8,206 nucleotides of DNA from Gammaproteobacteria bacterium (GTDB lineage: Bacteria; Pseudomonadota; Gammaproteobacteria; Steroidobacterales; Steroidobacteraceae): positions 256 through 8,461 of the forward strand of contig PMMB01000157.1 in NCBI GenBank assembly GCA_003165495.1, read 5' to 3'. Shown piece by piece: positions 1 through 6,578 of this stretch. Below the pieces are notes generated by a model, which was not told the DNA's origin, searched no databases, and saw only the letters and a program-made list of their open reading frames with translations. How positions within the stretch are numbered: position 1 is the stretch's first letter; each line of letters opens with the position of its first letter. The translations under genes and the position numbers were made by a program.

Positions 1-36
1 ACCGGCGCCGTGCTCTACACGATGTCTGCGCCATGA
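1..36 (+). CDS. 3' end of an unidentified upstream gene (partial)
   Basis: Frame 1 reads TGAVLYTMSAP and then TGA at 34-36; this is all of the gene that lies in the window. The stop overlaps the ATG of the next gene as ATGA (33-36), the same junction type seen twice more downstream, which supports it being a real coding end in the same operon. By position it could encode a pilin-like subunit or another component of the chaperone-usher cluster, but eleven residues do not identify a family. The short reading frame could also be chance. Confidence 0.45.
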   Translation, partial: TGAVLYTMSAP

Positions 37-512
37 TGGACATCAAGCGCACAGCGTCGGCTTTTTTTTTAAGCCTGGCACTCACCATAATCTGGCCGCA
101 GGCCTCCCGGGCGAAAACGATCATCATCGATGATTCGGGCACGCAGGCGCTCGAACCATCGGTGACCATGCATTGGAAAACCGCGGCGCCGTCGCGCTCG
201 CCGGCCGGCAACTTGATGGTCGGCACGACGACGATTCGGGTGCGGATCAACGTGATGCCCTGGCTGCGGCATGCGGGACGAATCTACCTGGCCTTACCGG
301 CGCAGCAGCCGGGTCCCATCAGTCTCTCGTGGACGACTCAGGGGCGATTTCTACCGGGACAGCTCGTGTCCGGCAATCGCGTGTTGGTCTATGCCGGCCC
401 CGTCACGACGCCGTTCATGGAAGACACATTGACGTTTCAGTTCAGCGTGAACGGGACCCTGATGAAGCGGGTCGTCCCGGTGACCTATCACTTTGAGATG
501 GATGAGGAATGA
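33..512 (+). CDS. Small secreted beta-rich protein, putative minor pilus/fibre subunit
   Basis: The 159-residue product starts with a clear Sec signal peptide: basic MMDIKR, a hydrophobic core over residues 8-22, and probable cleavage after ASRA (residue 27). The mature part of about 130 residues has no cysteine and alternates polar and hydrophobic residues in many stretches (for example TTTIRVRINV, DTLTFQFSVN, VVPVTYHFEMD), which suggests a beta-sandwich. The final strand, VTYHFEMD, resembles the closing strand of secreted pilin-like or spore-coat-U-like domains, but no signature motif is present and I do not recognise a named family. It lies just before a PapD-like chaperone and an usher-like protein, so a chaperone-dependent exported subunit or tip/anchor protein is the best inference. 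ATG at 33 overlaps the preceding stop; ATG at 36 is an equally possible start. The signal-peptide codons contain nine consecutive T (62-70). Confidence 0.7.
   Translation: MMDIKRTASAFFLSLALTIIWPQASRAKTIIIDDSGTQALEPSVTMHWKTAAPSRSPAGNLMVGTTTIRVRINVMPWLRHAGRIYLALPAQQPGPISLSWTTQGRFLPGQLVSGNRVLVYAGPVTTPFMEDTLTFQFSVNGTLMKRVVPVTYHFEMDEE
62..70 (+). repeat. Homopolymeric T9 tract inside a coding region
   Basis: Nine consecutive T sit in codons 10-13 of the small secreted protein (Ala-Phe-Phe-Leu). Loss of one T puts TAA immediately after the tract (GCT TTT TTT TAA). Gain of one T shifts the frame to a TGA at 131-133. Either slip would abolish the product. It is the longest homopolymer noticed in the window. 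Calling it a phase-variation tract is inference. Confidence 0.8.
504..508 (+). promoter_or_regulatory. Shine-Dalgarno GAGGA deciding the chaperone start
   Basis: GAGGA lies within the last codons of the upstream gene. It abuts the ATG at 509 with no spacing but is six bases before the second in-frame ATG at 515. Normal spacing therefore favours 515, two codons downstream of the ATGA overlap. Confidence 0.6.
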
Positions 513-514
513 TC

Positions 515-1306
515 ATGCAACGGAGTTTCCCGATTCTGCTCTCCCTAGTCGCGCTGGCGCTGCCGATGTCCGTGCAGGCGCAGGGATTTGCCGCGCTCAT
601 CTCACCGCCGCGCTTCGAGATCGCGGCGAAGCCCGGAAAAACCTTGCGCAGCGTGATCGAGGTGAGTAACCGATCGACCGCGCCCGCCAAGTACCTCGTT
701 CATACCGCGGACTGGACCTTGGCGCCGGATTTCAGCGTGAGCTTCCACGACGACCTGCGGCCGGGCAGCTGCCGGCCGTGGGTCGCGCTCGAGCGACCGG
801 TCGTCGAGGTACCCGGGGGTGGAACCCTGCGCTACCGCTTCGAAGTGGCCGTGCCGGCGGATGCCCCGGCCGGTGAGTGTCGTTTTGCGGTGATGATCGA
901 AGGCGCCGAACCGTCCATCGCCGCGAGCAAGGGTTTGGATTTGCCTGTCACCGGGCGAATCGGCGTCATCGTCTACGTGACCATCGGCGATGGTGCGCCC
1001 GATCTGGAACTGTTGGGACCCAAGATCGCGACGCTCAATGGTCAGCCGGTCCCGACCCTGCGCGTTCACAACGGCGGCACCGCTCATGGCCGCATGAGCG
1101 GATTTCTGACCGGCACGGACGCGAAGGGAATCTCCTACGATTTCACTCCCGCGGATTTTCCGATTCTGCCGCACGAAGAGCGTGAGGTTTTCCTGACTCC
1201 GTCGTCTGCCAAGGACGATCACCCGACGCTCACCTTTCCGGTCACGGTGAAAGGCACTCTCGAGTGGGGCAACCACAGGACCGAGCTCAATCAACTGTTT
1301 GAATGA
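515..1306 (+). CDS. PapD-like periplasmic fimbrial chaperone
   Basis: The 263-residue product has a signal peptide (MQRSFPILLSLVALALPM, cleavage after VQA near residue 22). Two Ig-like beta domains follow, roughly residues 28-158 and 163-263, the size and layout of pilus chaperones. Domain 1 opens with SPPRFEI and continues into EVSNRSTAPAKYLV, the usual start of such chaperones. WVALERPVVEVPGGG and VPADAPAGECRF match their typical 'P-W-(I/V) ... v.pg' and 'P.da..GeyR' stretches. Arg33, and Arg148 in TGRIGVIVYV, may correspond to the two conserved basic residues that hold the subunit carboxylate in PapD; this is inferred by position. Cys86 and Cys122 could form a disulfide. It would hold fibre subunits in the periplasm and deliver them to the usher encoded next. 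ATG at 509 overlaps the previous stop, but the Shine-Dalgarno spacing favours 515. The fold assignment is fairly secure; the exact chaperone subclass is not. Confidence 0.82.
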   Translation: MQRSFPILLSLVALALPMSVQAQGFAALISPPRFEIAAKPGKTLRSVIEVSNRSTAPAKYLVHTADWTLAPDFSVSFHDDLRPGSCRPWVALERPVVEVPGGGTLRYRFEVAVPADAPAGECRFAVMIEGAEPSIAASKGLDLPVTGRIGVIVYVTIGDGAPDLELLGPKIATLNGQPVPTLRVHNGGTAHGRMSGFLTGTDAKGISYDFTPADFPILPHEEREVFLTPSSAKDDHPTLTFPVTVKGTLEWGNHRTELNQLFE

Positions 1307-3357
1307 AAACGCGTGCCAAATCCACCTCCCGACTCGCGTTCGGCCTGTGCGGGCTGGGGGGAATGGTTTGGCTTGGCGCGGCAGTGGCGCAATCGGCCAC
1401 ACCGGCGCAGCCAGCGTCCTGGAGCGCCGCCAATCTACCGGGCACGTCCCTCTATCAGGATAGGTATATCGGCGGCGGATCCTTAGCCCCCGACATCTCC
1501 AAAGGCGATGCCGAGAGCGAGAGCAGCGACAGCCAGGGGTTGACCCGCTCGCTGCAGGTCGACGGAGTGGTGAGCGCGCTTAGCTCCCGCGGGTCCGGTT
1601 CTCCCACAAATGTGGAGGAGAACGGCATCGTCGCGAAGTCGCAGTGGGAGACGGTCGCCTACGGCGCGTGGTCACTCGATGCCTCGGCGCGCACGGGTGG
1701 CTCAGGCCTGGGCCCGTCCGAGCAGGGGCAGGGCGGCGTGGTCACGCTCAGGGAACGCGGCATGCCCTTTGACGGGAGTTGGCAGGCCGACAATGCCCTG
1801 GGCGATATCAACACCCCCGACATCGGCCTGGCGCGGCTGCAACCGCGCTTCTATCTGCCGACCAGCCCGATGCAGGGTCTCACCACCGAGTGGCGCGGAC
1901 CCCAAGGCTTGCAGATCGTCGCAGGCGGTGGGGTGCCCGGCTTCTTTGACGGCATAGAGGTGCCCGACTTTCGCACCTTGGACGGGTCCACCGCAACCGC
2001 CGGGGCGCAGTGGTCACCTGCATCGCACTGGACCGTCGGCGGACAGTTCATCGAGGCGCACGACGTGAACCTCAGTATCGGTCCTGTGATCGACGGCCCC
2101 GCACTCATAACATCCAACACCGAGCTCCTGACTGCCTCGTGGGCCGATCACGGCGAGCATCTTCAGTTCAATTTACTGGATGGCGACGTCAGCGGCAAAG
2201 CCAACGCCGTCGGGGGCTGGGTCGATGGGTCGATCACGCAAGGTAGGGTCCAGCAGAATGCCGGCATCTTTCGCATCGACCCGAATATGACCTGGGGCAA
2301 CCAAGTGATCTCCGATGATGCGCAAGGCGGCTATTACCGATTCGATTATCAGAGCCGGCAGTGGCTCGCGGATGTCGGTATCGACGAAGTACGTTCCGTA
2401 TCGGGCCTCGGCTCCAGCACTACCTTTCTCACGGGCAACACGCGCTACCAGATGTCGCGCGATTGGGGTATCGGCAGCGTCGCCAACATCAGCCGCACCG
2501 ACGGCGAGACCAACTGGTCGCTGGGGAGCTACGTCGATCACTTGAATTCCTGGGGCACCGGCCGCGTTCAGGCGGATCTCGCCGAAGTCCAGGCGGGCCG
2601 AGATGTCACGCTGGCGCTGAATCAGACATGGTCGACGCCCGTCGGCATGCGGCTCAGCACGTCGGCGTCGGTCGAGCGCATCAGCGGCGCCTTTGTCAAT
2701 GGACTTCAGCAGGACAGCACGGTGCTAGGGCTGGCTGCGTTCGGCGGTGGTCAATTCACCGCCAAGCTGAGCGTCGAGGGCAATGTGAATTGGGCGGCCA
2801 CCGTGCAAGGCAGGGCTGCGCCGGCCGTGTCCGCCAATGTCTCATTGACCTACCGGCTGTCCCAGAATTGGGAAATCCTGGCCACTTATTATGACAGCCA
2901 GACCGGATCCTGGACGCCGCTGACCGTGGTCTCGCCGCTGACACCGACGCTAGCGACCGCCGCCGTCCCGGCGTTCGAAGAACGGGGTGTATTTCTGACG
3001 CTTCGCTATAGACGAGCCTCAGGATCGCACTTCGCGCCGCTGGGCGGTGCGCCCGGAGCCGGGTCCGGTGAAATCGCGGGAGTCGTGTTTCTCGATGCCA
3101 ACAGCAACGGACGGATCGATGCCGGTGAAGCCGGCGCGCCGAATGTCACCGTGGTGCTGGATGGGCGATACTCGGTGCAGACGGACGCCACCGGCAGATT
3201 TGATTTCCCCGTGGTGGCGACCGGTCATCACGTCATTACGGTCGTTTCCGACAACCTTCCTCTACCGTGGGCGCTCATCAATGAAGGCCGCACGGAGTTC
3301 GAAGTCTCGACTCGAGACCGCACGCAGATCAGCATCGCCGCGCAACGGCCACGCTGA
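1303..3357 (+). CDS. Usher-like outer-membrane beta-barrel protein with C-terminal SdrD-B/CNA-B-like domain
   Basis: The 684-residue product has a signal peptide cleaved after AVA (residue 29) and a mature part with no cysteine, as is common in outer-membrane proteins. From about residue 90 to 575 there are many alternating amphipathic strands rich in Gly, Ser, Thr, Trp and Tyr (for example YRFDYQSRQWLADVGI, NWEILATYYD, GVFLTLRYRR), consistent with a large transmembrane barrel. Residues 589-684 form a separate domain, GEIAGVVFLDANSNGRID onward, like SdrD-B or carboxypeptidase-regulatory folds. It includes a calcium-loop-like motif and ends in a strand rich in basic residues. Such C-terminal domains occur in ushers of the alternative (CS1-like) class. 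With the adjacent chaperone, an assembly and export pore for a surface fibre is the best reading. At 684 residues it is shorter than classical ushers (about 800-900), and no FimD-type N-terminal domain could be recognised. ATG at 1303 overlaps the chaperone stop, with no clear ribosome-binding site, so coupled translation is likely. Alternative: a non-usher outer-membrane porin or anchor. Confidence 0.65.
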   Translation: MKTRAKSTSRLAFGLCGLGGMVWLGAAVAQSATPAQPASWSAANLPGTSLYQDRYIGGGSLAPDISKGDAESESSDSQGLTRSLQVDGVVSALSSRGSGSPTNVEENGIVAKSQWETVAYGAWSLDASARTGGSGLGPSEQGQGGVVTLRERGMPFDGSWQADNALGDINTPDIGLARLQPRFYLPTSPMQGLTTEWRGPQGLQIVAGGGVPGFFDGIEVPDFRTLDGSTATAGAQWSPASHWTVGGQFIEAHDVNLSIGPVIDGPALITSNTELLTASWADHGEHLQFNLLDGDVSGKANAVGGWVDGSITQGRVQQNAGIFRIDPNMTWGNQVISDDAQGGYYRFDYQSRQWLADVGIDEVRSVSGLGSSTTFLTGNTRYQMSRDWGIGSVANISRTDGETNWSLGSYVDHLNSWGTGRVQADLAEVQAGRDVTLALNQTWSTPVGMRLSTSASVERISGAFVNGLQQDSTVLGLAAFGGGQFTAKLSVEGNVNWAATVQGRAAPAVSANVSLTYRLSQNWEILATYYDSQTGSWTPLTVVSPLTPTLATAAVPAFEERGVFLTLRYRRASGSHFAPLGGAPGAGSGEIAGVVFLDANSNGRIDAGEAGAPNVTVVLDGRYSVQTDATGRFDFPVVATGHHVITVVSDNLPLPWALINEGRTEFEVSTRDRTQISIAAQRPR

Positions 3358-3401
3358 CCGGCCACACCGCGACGGCACCGGCGTGGGCGCAGGGCGTGCT
3401 G

Positions 3402-5216
3402 TTACCGGGCGCCGAAATTGTCGGACTGATAAACGACGCGGCCGCCCACGACGGTTTGCAGAACATTGATCTGGGCGATCTGTTCCGCAGGGATCTCAAA
3501 GAAATTGCGGTCCAGCACGATGAGGTCGGCGAGCTTGCCGACCTCAATCGAGCCCGTTGCGCGCTCTTGATGCAGCTCATACGAGGAATTCATGGTGATC
3601 GCCCGCAGCACCTCGCGGCGCGACAGACCCTCATCCTCGCTCAAACGGCCGGCGTACTTGTGGTCGGGCTGGGGCGCATTCGTGCGCGTGACCCCGACTT
3701 TGAGCGCGAACCATTCGTTGAGCGGATCCACCGGCCAATCACTGCCGTAGGCAATGCGCGCACCCGCCGCCGCCAGAAAGCCGGCCGGCTCCATGTATTT
3801 GAAGCGCGCCGGTCCCAAATATTCGCGCGCGCCCTCCATCGTGTCCGGTGCTTGTTTCTCCCATTGAAATGACAATACCGGAATCACGTTCAGCTGCTTG
3901 AAGCGCGGGAAGTCCGCGGGATCGACAATCTCATCATGAGCGATGGCGGCACGGATATCGCGGTCCGGGAATTGCCGCCGCAACACGCCGATGCTATCCA
4001 AGCCCTCGCGCACCGCGCGATCGCCGTCCGCATGCATGTGGGGCTCGAAACCTGCGCTCGCCACTTCAATCAGCAGCGCGCTTAAGAGGGGCGCCGGGAA
4101 ATACACCTCCGGCCCGCGGCTTGAAGAGGCAGCCCAATGCGGATTGGCGGGCGCGCCTTGCAAGCTTAAGTAAGGCGTCAACATGGCGCCCGTGGACGCG
4201 GGCGCGGTGATCACGCCGTCGAGAAACAGTTTCACATTGCGCACCGTGAGCTTCGGAATGGGCCCAATCTCCCCCTGGTCGTAGCGCTGCGCCAAGGTCT
4301 TGACCATCGCGACTGCCTGCTTGGGGTCGCGACCTTGAAGCGGGGTGATCAGTACGGCGAAGTGCGCGCGCGCCGTCAGCAGGCCCTGGCGCTGCACTGT
4401 GGCAAAGGCCTCGAGCGACGGAGGTTCCGCCATCGCGTCCAAGAACGTCGTCACGCCTTGTTTGCGAAACGCGTCCAGCGCGGCCGTCGCCGCCTTGAAA
4501 TTGTCGGCGGGCGTTGGCGCCGGGATCTGCCTGGCGACCGATTCTTGCGCGGCATCCTCCAGAATTCCCGAAGGGTTGCCCGAGGCGTCGCGACCGACCT
4601 TCCCGCCCAGCGGATCAGGGGTTCGTGCGCTGATGCCCGCGAGTTGCAAGCCCCGCGAATTGACCAGCGCCGTATGACCAAACGATGACATGACGAAGAT
4701 CGGACGCTTGGTTTTCAGCGAATCCAGCGTTCCCCGGTTGGTGACGGTGCCCGCGGGCAACATGCCCTCTTGAAACCAATTCACCACCTCGAGCCAGGTA
4801 TTAGGTTCTTGGGACTGCGTTTGATCTAGACAGGTCTGAATCCTGGTCTGCATCTGCGCGACACCCAGCTGCTCGTAATTCAAGTTGCACTTCAGTAGCG
4901 CGGCGCCGCCTTGCAGCGGATGCGAGTGGCCGTCGACCAGCCCGGGCATCAACATCCGTCCCTGCAAATCGACCACGGCGGTCTTCGGACCCACAAACGC
5001 GGCGAGTCCGGCGTCGCTGCCCACATAGACGATGCGGCCCGCGCGAATCGCCAGCGCCTGCTGCACACTGTCGTGGGCGTCGATCGTGTACACCAGCCCG
5101 CGCCGATACACCGTGTCCGCGGCGGCAGCAGCCTCGGCGTGCGTCGCAGCGGCAGCCGGCCCGGCGAGAATCGCGGCAACCATCGGCGCCGCTGCGCGCC
5201 ATCCCTTAGATCGCAT
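3402..5216 (-). CDS. YtcJ-like amidohydrolase family 3 protein, exported
   Basis: This 604-residue product belongs to the metal-dependent amidohydrolase superfamily, in the branch that includes YtcJ and N-substituted formamide deformylase. Visible motifs: the metal-binding HxH in MPGLVDGHSHP (His97, His99), VKLFLDGVI (Lys329) typical of this branch, HMHADGDRAV (His393, His395), IAHDEIV (His427) and YGSDWPVDP (Asp493). The C-terminus has GKLADLIVLD, the usual closing strand of the composite beta-sandwich. All expected metal and catalytic positions appear intact. It should hydrolyse an amide or related C-N bond, but the substrate cannot be read from sequence. The N-terminus is signal-peptide-like (MRSKGWRAAAPMVAAILAG, then an Ala-rich stretch), so a periplasmic location is likely. 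A TTG at 5240 would add eight residues; ATG at 5216 gives a cleaner signal peptide and is preferred. The start overlaps the preceding gene's end by 11 bp, which implies co-translation. Confidence 0.88.
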   Translation of the reverse strand: MRSKGWRAAAPMVAAILAGPAAAATHAEAAAAADTVYRRGLVYTIDAHDSVQQALAIRAGRIVYVGSDAGLAAFVGPKTAVVDLQGRMLMPGLVDGHSHPLQGGAALLKCNLNYEQLGVAQMQTRIQTCLDQTQSQEPNTWLEVVNWFQEGMLPAGTVTNRGTLDSLKTKRPIFVMSSFGHTALVNSRGLQLAGISARTPDPLGGKVGRDASGNPSGILEDAAQESVARQIPAPTPADNFKAATAALDAFRKQGVTTFLDAMAEPPSLEAFATVQRQGLLTARAHFAVLITPLQGRDPKQAVAMVKTLAQRYDQGEIGPIPKLTVRNVKLFLDGVITAPASTGAMLTPYLSLQGAPANPHWAASSSRGPEVYFPAPLLSALLIEVASAGFEPHMHADGDRAVREGLDSIGVLRRQFPDRDIRAAIAHDEIVDPADFPRFKQLNVIPVLSFQWEKQAPDTMEGAREYLGPARFKYMEPAGFLAAAGARIAYGSDWPVDPLNEWFALKVGVTRTNAPQPDHKYAGRLSEDEGLSRREVLRAITMNSSYELHQERATGSIEVGKLADLIVLDRNFFEIPAEQIAQINVLQTVVGGRVVYQSDNFGAR

Positions 5217-6507
5217 CGAGCGCCGCGCCCAGATCCGCAATGAGGTCGTCGGCGTCTTCGATACCGACTGAAATGCGGATCAGCGCATCGGTGATGCCGA
5301 TCCGATCCCGCGTCTGCTTGAGCACACCGGAATGCGTGGTGCTTGCCGGGTGCGACATCAGAGTTTCGGTGCCGCCGAGACTCACCGCGAGCTTGATCAC
5401 CTGCAATGCGTCGAGCATGCGAAACGCCTCCGCCTCGCCGCCCTTGACTGCAAATCCGAATGTAGAGCCCGCGCTCTGACACTGCCGCCGGAAGACAGGG
5501 TATCGCGGATCGTCCGAGCCTAAAAAACCGAGATAGTTGACACTCGCGATCTTGGGGTGGCTGCGCAGGAAATTTGCCACCAATGCGGCGTTCTCGGCCG
5601 ACCTGTGCATGCGCAGCGACAGCGTCTCCAGGGAACGCATGATCATCCACGCGGTGTTGGGATCCAGCTGAGTGCCGAGCGCGCCGCGCAATTTCTTCAC
5701 CGGACCCACGCCTTCGCGCGAGCCGACGACGCCGCCTGCGACCAAATCCGAATGTCCGCCGACGTATTTCGTCAGCGAATACATCACGAGGTCCGCGCCA
5801 TGTCCCAGCGGTCGCTGAAAAACCGGGCCTAGAAAAGTGTTATCGACCACCACCGACGGTCGTCCGCCGCTCTGCCGCGCGCCGATTTGCACTGCAGTTT
5901 CATGCATCAGGGCAAGATCGACCAGGCTATTGGTCGGATTCGCCGGCGTCTCCACCATGACCAGAGAGACTCGGCCGCCGGTTTCGGCGGCGCGTTTCGA
6001 AGCACGCAGAGCCGCCTCCGTCACCGCGCTCCTATCATGACCCAGAGTAAAACTCACTGCGCTCACCCCGAACGCGGGCAAGGTCCTTTCGATGAGAGTT
6101 TCTGTGCCGCCATACAAGGGCTGACTCATCAGAATGACGTCGCCCGGCCGCACGTAGGCCCAGAGGACCGTGGAAATCGCGGACATGCCGCTGGAGAACA
6201 CCGCCGCCGTCTCGCCCTCTTCCCACAACGCCAGGCGATCCTCGAGCACTTCGAGGTTGGGATTGTTGAAACGCGAGTAGACAAGGCCGGAGGCTTGACC
6301 GGCGCTCGGCTCGCGCCGGCCCGAGGTAAAGTCGAAAAAATCCTTGCCGTCCTGTGCCGTCTTGAAGACGAACGTCGACGTCAAGAAGATCGGCGGTTTG
6401 AGCGACCCTTCCGACAAGCTCGGATCATAGCCATACCCCATCATCTGGGTTTCGGGCTTGAGCACGTGTTTGCCGATTTTGCGTTTATGATACGAGTCGT
6501 AACTCAC
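5206..6507 (-). CDS. PLP-dependent cystathionine gamma-synthase family enzyme
   Basis: This 433-residue product is a fold-type I PLP enzyme of the Cys/Met metabolism family. Lys247 in SLTKYVGGHSD is the Schiff-base lysine. Tyr77 and Arg79 in VYSRFNNPN contact PLP phosphate across the dimer, SSGMSA (105-110) binds phosphate, Tyr132 in LYGGTET stacks on the ring, Asp222 in VDNTF binds the pyridine nitrogen, and Arg411 in LIRISVGIED binds the substrate carboxylate. SLGGTETLMSHPASTTH is the standard C-terminal signature. The family includes cystathionine gamma-synthase, cystathionine gamma-lyase, homoserine-ester sulfhydrylases and methionine gamma-lyase; these motifs do not decide between them. 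The position of the methionine gamma-lyase active-site Cys (LYGC) is Gly here, which argues against a classical methionine gamma-lyase. It is somewhat longer than the roughly 390-400 residues of typical members, with an extended N-terminus and a loop near residues 60-73. The start is GTG preceded closely by GGGGGA (6511-6516). It is the first gene of a probable two-gene operon with the amidohydrolase. Confidence 0.9.
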   Translation of the reverse strand: MSYDSYHKRKIGKHVLKPETQMMGYGYDPSLSEGSLKPPIFLTSTFVFKTAQDGKDFFDFTSGRREPSAGQASGLVYSRFNNPNLEVLEDRLALWEEGETAAVFSSGMSAISTVLWAYVRPGDVILMSQPLYGGTETLIERTLPAFGVSAVSFTLGHDRSAVTEAALRASKRAAETGGRVSLVMVETPANPTNSLVDLALMHETAVQIGARQSGGRPSVVVDNTFLGPVFQRPLGHGADLVMYSLTKYVGGHSDLVAGGVVGSREGVGPVKKLRGALGTQLDPNTAWMIMRSLETLSLRMHRSAENAALVANFLRSHPKIASVNYLGFLGSDDPRYPVFRRQCQSAGSTFGFAVKGGEAEAFRMLDALQVIKLAVSLGGTETLMSHPASTTHSGVLKQTRDRIGITDALIRISVGIEDADDLIADLGAALDAI

Positions 6508-6525
6508 GCTTCCCCCAACGAGTCT

Positions 6526-6546
6526 GTTTTATGAGCACAATATAAC
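6526..6546. promoter_or_regulatory. AT-rich imperfect inverted repeat in the divergent spacer, candidate operator
   Basis: The arms GTTTTAT (6526-6532) and ATATAAC (6540-6546) are inverted repeats matching at 6 of 7 positions around a 7-base centre. They stand out as AT-rich in a GC-rich region. The repeat lies 18 bp before the PLP-enzyme start and 32 bp before the metal-transporter start, so one bound regulator could affect both. The half-site looks like the GTTATA of Zur/Fur-type sites, but the spacing is wider than a Zur box. TATAAC (6541-6546) on + and TATATT on - are possible -10 hexamers; no good -35 was found for either. Confidence 0.3.
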
Positions 6547-6578
6547 CTGTCGGCCCGAAAGCGTGGAATGAATCAATC

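Noticed and set aside
602..1402. Long open frame (266 codons) on the - strand opposite the chaperone gene
   Set aside because: Its translation is rich in Arg, Gly and His without domain-like structure. It is fully antisense to a gene with a recognisable family, as expected from GC-rich third positions.
3361..3388. Hairpin in the convergent spacer after the usher-like gene (arms 3361-3369 and 3379-3388)
   Set aside because: The stem has a bulge and a mismatch and there is no T-run on either strand, so it is not a convincing intrinsic terminator. The 44-bp spacer shows nothing else.
5214..5240. TTG start at 5240 for the amidohydrolase
   Set aside because: The ATG at 5216 gives a more typical signal peptide and a shorter overlap with the preceding gene; the TTG has no visible ribosome-binding site.
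4949..5650. 233-codon - strand frame spanning the junction of the PLP enzyme and amidohydrolase
   Set aside because: It overlaps two well-supported genes on the same strand in another frame, and its Arg-rich translation has no recognisable motif.
5887..6534. 215-codon + strand frame opposite the PLP-enzyme gene
   Set aside because: Antisense to a gene with intact catalytic motifs; its His/Arg/Gln-rich translation looks like a frame shadow.
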